This document shows positions 13,701 to 22,100 of a stretch of DNA of 64,000 nucleotides, piece after piece. The position numbers and the translations under genes were made by a program. The stretch is from the NCBI RefSeq assembly GCF_020740795.1, contig NC_067294.1, positions 2,604,001 through 2,668,000 of the forward strand, given 5' to 3'. The stretch's first letter is position 1. Every line of letters begins with the position of its first letter. Origin of the DNA: Apus apus (lineage: Eukaryota > Chordata > Aves > Apodiformes > Apodidae). Below the pieces are notes generated by a model that saw nothing but the letters and a program-made list of their open reading frames with translations, ran no database searches and had not been told where the DNA came from.

Positions 13701-14968
13701 CAGAAGGGGAAACCCTAGCCTAGGAGAAGTTGGTGGTGACATTAACACTGACTTTAAAGGAAAGGCTTCACTTAAGGTGGATGGTGAAGCCACATAATGC
13801 CACTGAGTGTAGCATGGGGCCAAAATACATGTGCTGAGTTTCACACACAGCCCTCAGAGAACGTGCTGATAAATGGAGGATGAGGGACAGACAGACTGAC
13901 AGCCAGGGCAGCCTTGGTTATAATTTAATCTGGTTCACTGTTCTCTGTGGGTGTTACAGTTAAAATGTTCTAAAAAGTTATTCTATGCCTTTAATTCTAA
14001 ACAGTTACTGGAAGGACAGTTAGGAACGCTAATAGTGAAACAAACATGCTCCTTTGAAAGTTTCCTTATTTAAAAAAAAAAAAAAAAGAAAAAAAAAAGA
14101 GGGTGAAAAAAAGTATGTCTGGAGCACAAAGATGACATCAGAAAAGTTCCTCAATTCACAGATGGCTGCACCTTTCAAAAAAAATTAAAATAGGAACCCT
14201 AGATTGATTTAATCACCCATACAAGCGAAAAAACGTAATGAAGATACTTAGTGCCAAATTGGTTTCTTGGGACCTTTTCCATGTAAATAATACAAATCAA
14301 ACCTTGAAGTTCAGCGCAGATATGATCTGACAAGTAAGCCAGGCTTTTTGTTTTACTTTGATCCAGCTCCAGAAATATTTTATCCAAGGTAAAGTTGGTT
14401 TTAAGTGTTTTCCATTTCAGTTTTTAATTTTGGATATTCATCATATAGGAAACTTGCTTATAATGCTTAAAACATCAGTCTGGCTGAACTGACTCACGGC
14501 ACCAAACATAAAGATTTCCTTATATTTGCTCCTAAGAGAAAAAAAAATGAGCTCCCAGTGTGACACGGGATCAATTTCAACTCTCTTATTTTAATGGTAC
14601 AGTGAACGTGGACAACCTGAGCTGAGTGTTTCCAAACATCAAATCAAGCCGACTCCAAGATTTTTAGCACCGTTCCACTTCTCATAGGTGTGCTTGTGAA
14701 TAATACTTTTAAAAATACTAAGATGGATAGGCTTTTGTTTTCTTAGTGATTCCCCAAACTCCCCACATGCTGCCATTCCCTCTGGATGCTGTCTGGGAGC
14801 AATTGTGCTTCTCTTGGACGAAAATCTCCATGTTAGACTTACCCTGATTTTTTAGTATTTTAGTTTAACACTTCTGTTTGTTAAAAGCAATGATAATTTA
14901 AAAAGAAGTATCCTTTTTTTGTTCTCCAGTCTAACACTAGGATGAAAATTCTGCAGTTCAGAAAACTA

Positions 14969-15006
14969 CATATATTTATTTATATAATATATATTTATAT
15001 TTATAA
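14969..15006. repeat. AT-rich palindromic low-complexity tract
   Basis: An alternation of ATAT and TTTAT steps can fold on itself. It is short simple sequence with no evident function. Confidence 0.7.
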
Positions 15007-15879
15007 GCCAAACCTTGTTCAAAATTTTCAGTGTTGTGTGCCCAAATACAGATTTAGGCACCTTGCTGTAGGCATCCAGGTTTTGTAAATTCAGCTCTTG
15101 TGAATAATGCAATATCCTCTGGATTCTCTTACTTCCACAAATAGGTACGTAGTATACTTAGAATTAACAGGGTCCCTTTTCTCTTTTCACTCACATTTGT
15201 GGTGTAAGGTTAATGAAAATAAGATGGATCTTTTATTTTGGGTCTTAAATATAATATTATTAAATGTGCCCACCAGAAATGTAGGATAAAATATTTGCTC
15301 TGCTTGAAGATTATGTGATATTTGTATTCTAAGCCTCACCACAGTGGGTTTCTTTAAATAGAAGCTATACTTTACTCCTAAATTGCTTAAGGCAAAGGAA
15401 GCAGAGATGATGTTTTTATGAATGTTTAAATGCAAATGGAACTGAGAGTGAATGCTATGCTAGCTAACATCAAAGGCTCACCAAAGTCTCTGCATTAATG
15501 AGGCTCTTTGTTTCCTGGATCACAGATTACAACAGGTTTCCAACTCATTGCCAAGGCTTTATCTCCATTTGGGAGGGCTGTAAATCTCAGACGATTTTTT
15601 TCACATGCAAAACAAGAGGATCATCTGAAAGAAAGAAAGAAAAAAAATCTTCAAGTAGAAAATATTTCATTCAAATTATTATTACTCAAAGTGGCTGCAG
15701 CTTATTTTATTTTGGTGATGTTTAAAAGAATGGAAATTTGCAGACGGAGTTTCCTATGGGGCAGCCTGCTCCTTCATTTGGATGGGAGAGCTGAGCAGGA
15801 AAAAAAGCCAACAGCATCCTTTCCCTCTCCCTTCTCCTTTAGCCCAGTGTAAACTGTGCCCCCTAAATCAGCAAAATAA

Positions 15880-16200
15880 TTCTATGTCATGCAAAATCAG
15901 CAATTAGCAGAAAGACGGATTTTGCTTCATTTAAATATATTCAGTACTTTTCAAAGTGGCTCCAACTAGTTCTTCTCCTCCCCAAAAAGTAATGAGATTA
16001 TATCCCTGGTAATAATACCCTAATTAACAAGAAAAATAGGGACCAAGATTTTTAGCTTCCTATTCAACGGCTGAATGTGACAATATGTAGTATATTGGGT
16101 CATAAAAAACAATTTACATGGCGTCATTACAGTCTGTAGAAAAGTCTCCAGGACTCAGGGCTATCTTATGCAACCTTAATTAAGGAAAATAAATATCGGT
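15880..16200. promoter_or_regulatory. Conserved-looking AT-rich block 2.2 kb upstream of TCF7 start
   Basis: The block is AT-rich, non-repetitive and rich in homeobox/HMG-type cores such as CTAATTAAC, CAATTAGC and TTAATTAAGG, just before the TG-repeat wall. Such texture is typical of slowly evolving non-coding elements. Conservation itself cannot be seen from one sequence. Confidence 0.3.
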
Positions 16201-16439
16201 GTGTTGTTTTAAGCTACCGGAGACATGCACAGGACCTGTCGTAGGTGATCAGAAGAGATGGGGAGTTTCCTTTTCCATGGGAACTGCTTACAAAAAAACT
16301 CCGACGCCGACACAGAAGTGTCTAGTGGCTTCGGAACTGGCTGCGAAGACGATAATTTCATGTTTCCTGACCCTCGGGGCCAGTCAGGAAAACTAATAAT
16401 TTTCTGTGATCCAACGTCACGTCTGTGTCTCCAGAGGGT

Positions 16440-17420
16440 CTGGGGATGCGGGAGGGGAGGTGGGGACCCCGCTGCTGTGGTGTGTGCCCGTGGCCCAGCA
16501 CACGCAGGTGCAGTGTGTGCACACGTGTCTGCTGGTGTGTGCCTGTGTGGGCACACATACGTGCGGATGTGTGGCCGTTGCACACACATGTATGTGCTGA
16601 TACGTGTCTGTGTGTGTACACATATAGATGCTGGTGTGCGCACATGTATCTGATGATGTGTGTCCATGTGCACGTACGTATGTGCTCATTTGTTTACATG
16701 CACACATACAAGTCCTGATGTGTGCCTGTGTGCACACATATAGATGTGCTGATGTGTGCCTGCAGCTCCATGTACAGGCTTCTGTTCTCCGTGTTGTGCA
16801 TTGCTGACCTGTGCCTGTTGATTCATGGGCAAAGGTGTGTGTGCAGATGTGTTTGTATGTGCAGGTGTTTGTGCAGATGTGTTTCTGTGTGCAGAGGTGT
16901 TTATGTGCCAACATGTGCTCTAGGCATGTTCGCTTGTGCTGATGTATTTGGGGATGTGTGTGGATGCCACTGGTGTGTATGTAGGTGTGAGAGTGCTCAC
17001 ATGTGCCAGACGTGTAGCTGCATGTGCTGCTGTGTGTGCGCACAGATGTGTGCAGATGCACGCACAGACACCGGCAGAGATGTGTGTGAGGCAACACAGC
17101 CACAGATATGTGCAGACAGGTGTGTGCAGGCTGTGCACACACAGACATGTGCACAGGGACCGTACGCTCAGATACACGCGCAGTTGCGTGTGCACAAATA
17201 AGCTCCTACACGTGCAGATGCACGTGCAGACGTGGGCACACAGATGTGCATGCAGATGTGTGCGGGCACACACATGTGCATACAGATGCGTGTGCGTGCA
17301 CAGATGTGCGTGCAGACACAGGAGTGTCGACAGATGTGTGGACGCAGGTGTGTGCACAGATGCGTGAGGAGGGATGCGTGTGCACACGCGTGTGTAGAGG
17401 CGCACACACACAGCCAGGGG
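16440..17420. repeat. TG/CA-rich degenerate tandem repeat (minisatellite-like), Z-DNA-prone
   Basis: Nearly 1 kb is built from variants of TGTGTGCAGATGTGTG and its complement CACACATGTGCA, with ACACGTGT and ATGTGCAT islands. The repeat is degenerate, with no exact unit; spacings of roughly 12-24 bp recur. Alternating purine-pyrimidine steps dominate. Long overlapping reading frames occur on both strands only because the repeat rarely makes stops; their products are Cys/Val/His/Thr-rich low-complexity strings with no family. The first part (to about 17000) is TG-rich on the plus strand; the second part mixes CA and TG. Confidence 0.85.
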
Positions 17421-17523
17421 CCGCACCGAGCCCCCCCCCCAGCTGCCCACCGCCCCCAAACCCCCCCGTGCAGGGGCCGTCCAGGTCGTTCCTCCCCAGG
17501 TTTTGGGGAGGGGTGGGGACGAT

Positions 17524-17542
17524 GGGGGGGGGGGGGGGGGGG
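17524..17542 (+). repeat. Homopolymer run of 19 G
   Basis: The run is uninterrupted, preceded by GGGGAGGGGTGGGG and followed by TGGATTT. C-rich runs lie at 17431-17440 and 17461-17467. The segment could form a G-quadruplex, and the exact length is uncertain because such runs are error-prone in assemblies. Confidence 0.85.
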
Positions 17543-17610
17543 TGGATTTCACCCCGCTATAACGCGGCGGGAGGGCTCGGCGGGCTGCCCCTTTAAGGCA
17601 GGCACAGTCC

Positions 17611-17700
17611 GTGTGCAGTGTGTACATGTGTGTGTGTCTGTGTGTGTGTGTCTGTGTGTGTGTGTGTACATGTGTGTGTGTCTGTGTGTGTGTGTCTGTG
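17611..17700 (+). repeat. (TG)n microsatellite with TCTG and TACATG interruptions
   Basis: About 90 bp of TG dinucleotides are broken at regular intervals by TCTG and twice by TACATG. This suggests short block duplications within the array. It lies directly upstream of the GC boxes of the TCF7 promoter. Confidence 0.9.
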
Positions 17701-17729
17701 CGCCCGCCCCCGGCCCCTCCCCGGAGCTG

Positions 17730-17734
17730 CCAAT
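17730..17734 (+). promoter_or_regulatory. CCAAT box in TCF7 promoter
   Basis: CCAAT lies in the context GCTGCCAATCACC, downstream of GC boxes and 14 bp upstream of a TCF/LEF consensus. CCAAT followed by C/A is the form preferred by NF-Y. Placement in the CpG island makes it plausible as a proximal promoter element. Confidence 0.55.
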
Positions 17735-17747
17735 CACCCGGCGGCCG

Positions 17748-17755
17748 CTTTGATG
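17748..17755 (+). promoter_or_regulatory. TCF/LEF consensus site in TCF7 promoter
   Basis: CTTTGATG matches the core CTTTGWW bound by the HMG box of TCF/LEF proteins, including TCF7 itself. It sits in an otherwise GC-rich segment about 600 bp upstream of the start codon. It would fit Wnt-responsive or autoregulatory control, but one 8-mer is weak evidence. Confidence 0.45.
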
Positions 17756-17975
17756 CCGGCAGCCCTCGGCCGCCGCGCCGCCGCGCTCACACACAGCACC
17801 GGCCGCTCCGTCCCTTCGGCTGCCGCCGCCACCCGCTGCTCCCAGGGAAACTTTTCCGGGGCTCGGGGCTGGAGCGGGGGGGGTGGGCGGCACGGGGTGG
17901 GTGGGGGGGGGCCCGTCGAGCCCGGCATCCCGCGACTCCTGCCCGCAGCCCGGCGAGCCCCCCGCCCGCCGCCGC

Positions 17976-18290
17976 CGAGGGGAGGGAGGGAGGGGAAGGG
18001 AAAGATTTGAGGAAGGGGAGAGAGGAAAAAAAGGAAAAGTAAAAAAAAAAAAAAAAAGCGGTTATAGTTGAGTGGGGTTTTTGGTAGTCAGGGAATTGGA
18101 GAAGGGGAAAGGAAATTAAAGGAAAAAGTTTAAAAGTTGGACAGGGAGAAAGGAAAAAAAAAAAAAACTACTTTATAAAGAAAAATTTCAAGAGGGAGCA
18201 AGTTTTTGGTTTTTGTTTTTTTTAAAAAAAAATTGAGAGAGGGGGGAAAAAAAAGAATACTAATTGGGAAGGGCTTGATCCGGGCGGCGG
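17976..18290 (+). repeat. Polypurine (G/A-rich) tract in TCF7 leader
   Basis: The plus strand is almost entirely purine from 17976 to about 18055, and again in much of 18095-18185 and 18228-18256, with A runs of up to 17 and several GGGAGGG and GGGGAAAGG blocks. If transcribed, the leader would be highly A/G-rich and little structured. Such tracts can form triplex DNA. A T-rich/A-rich junction lies near 18204-18232. Confidence 0.75.
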
Positions 18291-18348
18291 AGAACAATAC
18301 TTGCCGGGAAAGTTGCTGCGCGGCCCGGGAGGGAGCGGCGGGAGGAAA

Positions 18349-18543
18349 ATGCCGCAGCTGGGCAGCGGCGGCGGGGACGACCTGGGGGCCACGGACGAGA
18401 TGCTGGCCTTCAAGGACGAGGGCGAGCAGGAGGAGAAGATCCCCGAGAACGCCTTCACCGAACGCGACCTGGCCGACCTGAAGTCCTCGCTGGTGAACGA
18501 GTCGGAGGGCAGCGCCAGCCCGGCCGCCGCCGCCGACCCTGAG
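18349..18543 (+). CDS. TCF7: TCF7 coding exon 1: beta-catenin-binding domain
   Basis: This exon has 65 codons, from ATG at 18349 to GAG at 18543, followed by the donor GTGAGC, and ends in phase 0. It holds the whole beta-catenin-binding region: the acidic stretch [10 protein letters not shown] (residues 21-30) and the amphipathic helix [15 protein letters not shown] (39-53). The tail [11 protein letters not shown] is short and alanine-rich; the human protein has a longer Gly/Ala segment here. The start is chosen because MPQL is invariant in the TCF/LEF family, position -3 is A, and no other ATG lies between 17756 and 18348. Base composition is strongly GC-rich, in line with its place inside the CpG island. 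Confidence 0.96.
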
Positions 18544-19148
18544 GTGAGCGGGCGGCCCCGGCCCCGCCGCGCGCCCCGCGCCCGCCGGCCCGCGCGCTGC
18601 CTCTCTCTCTCCTCCCCACACAGGCCATCCGGCGTGCGCAGGATCCGCAGCGGGTTTATCAGGAGAAGCTCCCCGACCACATGGATGATGGTTAGTGGCA
18701 GCGACCCCCGCGTCGCTCTCTGTGTGTCTGTGTGTGTCTCCCCTGGTCCCCGCTGGCCTCCCCCGGGGTGGGTGACCCCCCTGTTCCCAAGCCCCCCGGA
18801 GTGAGGGGTGTCGGTCTGGCTGCCACAGCCCCCCGCGGGAGAAGCTGCTACTCTCAGCAGCCAGCCTTCCCAGTGCCCCTCGGTGGGACCCTGTGCCCCC
18901 GAGGCACCCCCACAACACCCTCTCTGAGAAGTACGGGGTAAAAAGGCTCCCGAAATGTGCAGTCGCCTCTTTTGGGGCCTTCGGCAGGCAGAGGGGTCAC
19001 CTGTCGTAAGGCAGATCTTGATGGGGAACTGATTTTGGCAGGTATGAAGCATCAGGACCCAGGGATGTATAAAGGATCTGCATATTCTGGCTACCCTTTC
19101 CTCATGCTCTCAGACCCGTATCTGCCAAATGGATCTATGTCACCTCTG
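18349..19148 (+). CDS. TCF7: TCF7 (T-cell factor 1), 5' part: coding exons 1-3, gene continues past the window
   Basis: TCF7 encodes a nuclear HMG-box protein that binds CTTTGWW sites, recruits beta-catenin to activate Wnt targets or Groucho/TLE to repress them, and is central to T-cell development. The joined exons (18349-18543, 18624-18690, 19042-19148) give 123 codons with intact frame. The start [18 protein letters not shown] is the family N-terminus. D16, L19, F21, E24, E26, E28, E29, L41, L44 and L48 fall at the numbered beta-catenin contact positions known for TCF7L2 without gaps. The block SSLVNESEG ends in G as in TCF7; LEF1, TCF7L1 and TCF7L2 have I, N and T there. Exon 3 carries [13 protein letters not shown], comparable to mammalian GMYKETVYSAF. 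The repression domain, HMG box and C-terminus are missing because the window ends inside the next intron. Family identity is certain; paralog choice is strong but rests on about 120 residues. Confidence 0.94.
18544..18623 (+). other. TCF7: TCF7 intron 1 (80 bp)
   Basis: This is a very short GC-rich intron between the donor GTGAGC at 18544 and an acceptor preceded by a CT-rich tract and CACACAG ending at 18623. The size is near the lower limit for vertebrate introns. It is phase 0. Confidence 0.9.
18624..18690 (+). CDS. TCF7: TCF7 coding exon 2
   Basis: This exon is 67 nt, encoding [22 protein letters not shown] plus the first base of a glycine codon. It aligns in length and pattern with the mammalian TCF7 segment containing AQRLFPDKLPEPLED (AQ-P-QR-V/L-Y/F-x-x/D-KLP-x-x-x-DD). 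The acceptor is CAG at 18621-18623 after a pyrimidine tract, and the donor is GTTAGT at 18691. It links the beta-catenin-binding domain to the regulatory middle region and has no recognised fold of its own. The split-codon phase matches exon 3. Confidence 0.92.
18691..19041 (+). other. TCF7: TCF7 intron 2 (351 bp), partly open in the exon 3 frame
   Basis: The intron runs from GTTAGT at 18691 to TTTTGGCAG ending at 19041 and is phase 1. From 18957 to the acceptor the frame of exon 3 has no stop and starts with an ATG, so an unspliced or alternatively started transcript could fuse 29 intronic codons to exon 3. No independent support for such a transcript is visible. Confidence 0.85.
19042..19148 (+). 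CDS. TCF7: TCF7 coding exon 3, with internal Met used by short TCF-1 forms
   Basis: This exon is 107 nt, completing the split glycine and encoding [20 protein letters not shown], then [15 protein letters not shown]. It ends in phase 0 at the donor GTGAGT (19149). The segment [13 protein letters not shown] matches the family motif seen as DPYMSNGSLSP in LEF1 and SPYLPNGSLSP in TCF7L2. Mammalian TCF7 has diverged there, so the bird gene keeps the ancestral motif. Met96 (ATG at 19065-19067, in GMYKG) corresponds to the methionine that starts mammalian dominant-negative TCF-1 isoforms lacking the beta-catenin domain. Use of that start in this species is inference. Confidence 0.93.
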
Positions 19149-22100
19149 GTGAGTTCGTCCTCTCCTCACGGAGAAGTTTTGTGGCCTCTCTCACTGCTGA
19201 AATATGTTGCAGGTATCGTGCAGGCACCTACATGTGCTTTTCTTTCCGGACAGATTGTAGCTGGTTTGCAAAATGCCTGGGCACTGTTCTGTCCAAGCCA
19301 AAGGGAGGAATGGGAATGGGGAAGGATGCTCTGCAGCAAGTGCCTGCATTGCTCCACATTTGCTGGATGAGCTTCTTTTTCCCATCTCCCCATTCTCTAG
19401 GTTTATCTTTACTCCTCCAGCAGTCAGGCCCTAATATGTAATGTAAGAGTGGCCCTTCCTTCTGCCAGGTCACAGGCTTCAGAGGCGAGCAGCTTCTAGT
19501 GTTTGTGTTCAGGGATATGTCCCACAGCTTCACTTTAGTTCGACATTACCTGCTTGTAAAATGGACAGGTTTTGACCTGCTGTCAGTTGAGGTTGTGTTG
19601 TAGATGATGGCCCAGAAAGCGGGTCTTGTGCTTCTAGAATGGCAAGGAGGTTTTTTAGAAAAGGGTTTAATGCTTCTGGAGGATAATGCCAGGTGTCTAC
19701 ACCCTGTGAAGTTTTTTTCCCTCCTCGGGTTCAATCAGCTTTAGTCTTTCTGTATATTGTACTGTTTACAAGTGTTGCTATCTGAATAATTCAACTTGAG
19801 GCTTCTCTACAAAAGCTGCCTTTTCCCATTGCCATTTCTATCACAACTTCAGAAAATACTGTCGCGACACTGCAGCAGATAGTGCTGGTGTTGCCCCAGG
19901 AGAGCCGGCCTTGCGTCAATTTCAGATGTTGTTGTGCTTTTGCAGTCAGTAAATGACAAGGTCATTTGGTTTCTTTCAGTTTTAAACCTTCAAAGGGATA
20001 AGGTTTAAAAGGATGTATAACACCATCCTTCATTTCAGTCATTTCTTCAGTAGAAGAGGAGTAGGATGTTAAACTGACCTTATGAAAAACTGATGGACTG
20101 TGGGGTCTGATACTCAGGTTAAAGTGGGATGACATTTTGTTCATGGGAATCACTGCCGTGTCCTCCCATCTGACCCTGGGTGGCAGGAGACAGGTCCCCC
20201 CACGGGCCTGCTCATACCCCAGCACAGCCCTTCAGGGGGGGTGATTTCTTTGGTGGTCATAGCTGCTAAAGTTGGTTGGCGGATACTGAGGATCTGTCCC
20301 TAAATTTTGAAGTCTTCCTTCAGTTTACTGCAAGAAAATATGTGTTTGCAAGGCAGGACCAATGTTGTTGTAATCCAAATAAGCATTTCTTGTGCTGCTT
20401 CCCACCTTGTATCCGTTCCTCCAGGTACCAGATATCCCCCTTGCCCCCTGCCGTGTTAAGCGTCTCTCTTCCTGCTCTGTTTTAAATAATTATATTAAAT
20501 TTGCTTTTTTAAAATGCTTGTAGTTTGTATGGAATCTGAGAAAATTTGGAGTTAACTTTAGCCCAGCAACTATTTGCTGTAGTAGAATATTTCTTTCAAT
20601 CTTAAACCCTTACTAAATGTGCCACAAAGTGCAACAGCCTATTTATTAGCAATTAAGCTAAAAAGTAGCTTGTGGTTTGTGAATCGCCTTTCCCCTTGAT
20701 AATATAATAAAAATCCAAGAGGTTATTGTTGGAGCAACAGACAGGAGTAAATAGGGTGTGCACAACTTGAAGGGGAGAAAACTGAGTAGCAGGGAAGGAA
20801 TGATCCCATCCCCTGGAGAGCCCCAGAAATCCTCCGCTGCCTCAGCCAGCTTTACTTGGGCCTGTTCGGGTCCTGGGGTGGTTTGTGCTGCGTGACTTAA
20901 AAACCTGATTTGAGGTTTTCAGCTAAAAAATCTGTTACCTCACAGAGACGGGAAGATTTCTTCCTCAGATAGAGGCTGGTCTTTTGGTTTTCAGCTCTTC
21001 CGATGTATCTTTCTGGGCAGTTCTGTCTTGTGTTTATATTGTCTGTGCAAAGGTTATCACAGTAAGTTATGTATTGCTCTCATATAGATTTATTGCCACT
21101 CTGTGTATTATATAAAGTGTGGACTATAATCTGGTGGCTGCTTCCAATAATTGAGGAGGTCAGATCTGTGACCGAAGATTGCAGGTACTTAACCATCCAT
21201 AAAAGTGTGTTTAATTAACACTTTAACACAAGCAGAGTCAGGGAGGAGGGCTGTGTGAGTGAATGGGATTACATATCACAGTCATGTGTGTACTTGATAA
21301 TGGAGATTGTATTTTGGTTAATGGGTCTTTCCGGAAATGGTTGATTGCAGCTAGGATGAATTTCAGAATCTTAAAATAAAATAATTTTTTAAAAAATCAA
21401 AATTAAAAAAATTGACCCAGGAGTACTTTGGCAAACTGTCGGGGTTTTACATTTCAGTGATTGAAGATACAGTACGGCTCGCTGAAAGGTGAAGGGCAGC
21501 CGGCACCGGGGTTGTGGGTTGAACCCCCACCCTGTGACATACTGTAAAACCACATTTTTTTTTTTCTGTGGGCTCCCTCCGAGCCCCACCAGGCTGCTGT
21601 GAGGGGGGCTGGAGCGGCCCGGGGCGCCTGCCAGGGCGGGTGTGTCGCTACTGGCATTTACCGAAGCGCTGATTTCCTTTTTTCTTTCTAGTTTTCTCAG
21701 CAGCATCCCTTTTGCTTTGTTTCCCTCAAGGTGGTTGTAGCCTGCTAACTGTTGTACTGCTCACCCCAGCATCCTGCTAGGCTGCCTGCATCTCCCCAAC
21801 CAAAATTGTCTCCTTTTTACCAAAACACACCCACTTGGGTTATTTACATGCTCTGATGTCGCTCCAGAGTGATGCACTGAACGTGTCTGGGTACCTGACA
21901 TCAGCAGCAGCACGAAGCCCAGCTGATGTCCCCAGCCAGCAGCAGGATGTGGCACGTTCTCCCCCACACTGAGCAGATCCTGGAGGTTCAGGTTGGTGGC
22001 CTTTGCTGCAGGTGGCAAACACTGGTTTAGGGTAATTGAGCTGGAGTGATGCTGGTTTGAGCACGCATAAGGAGCCTGGCCTGGCAAGAGAGCTATCAAA

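Larger units (their letters stand above)
7891..15880. other. Intergenic DNA upstream of TCF7, no gene seen
   Basis: No exon or RNA gene is recognised. Simple tracts are poly(A) at 10764-10786 (23 A), an A-rich tract at 14072-14098 and an AT-rich palindromic stretch at 14969-15006. The 181-residue open frame on the minus strand at 11685-12230 has no recognisable domain and no coding-like composition. A possible minus-strand SINE trace at about 10390-10460 is too weak to call. Confidence 0.55.
17420..18620 (+). promoter_or_regulatory. TCF7: CpG island with TCF7 promoter and 5' leader
   Basis: CpG dinucleotides are dense from roughly 17420 through exon 1 and intron 1 and sparse on either side. 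Visible elements are GC boxes at 17701-17718, a CCAAT box at 17730-17734, a TCF/LEF consensus CTTTGATG at 17748-17755, and a TATA-like TTATAAAG at 18173-18180. No ATG occurs between 17756 and 18348, which suits a long leader without upstream start codons. The transcription start cannot be placed from sequence alone. It could lie near 17800-18000 (CpG/CCAAT type) or near 18205 if the TATA-like element is real. Confidence 0.75.

Noticed and set aside
1..16000. Search for VDAC1 or another neighbour gene upstream
   Set aside because: No exon of a neighbour is visible. In mammals the upstream neighbour is about 100 kb away, so its absence is expected.
16417..17154. 245-residue open frame on the minus strand, plus several other long frames on both strands over the TG/CA repeat
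   Set aside because: All frames of this repeat lack stops because of its composition. The products are Cys/His/Thr/Val-rich low-complexity strings without any known family.
18349..19148. Assignment to LEF1, TCF7L1 or TCF7L2
   Set aside because: The residue after NESE is G, exon 2 matches TCF7 (AQ..QR....KLP), and exon 3 has GMYK. LEF1 has a longer glycine start and NESEI; TCF7L2 has NESET followed by an RRPPPR segment.
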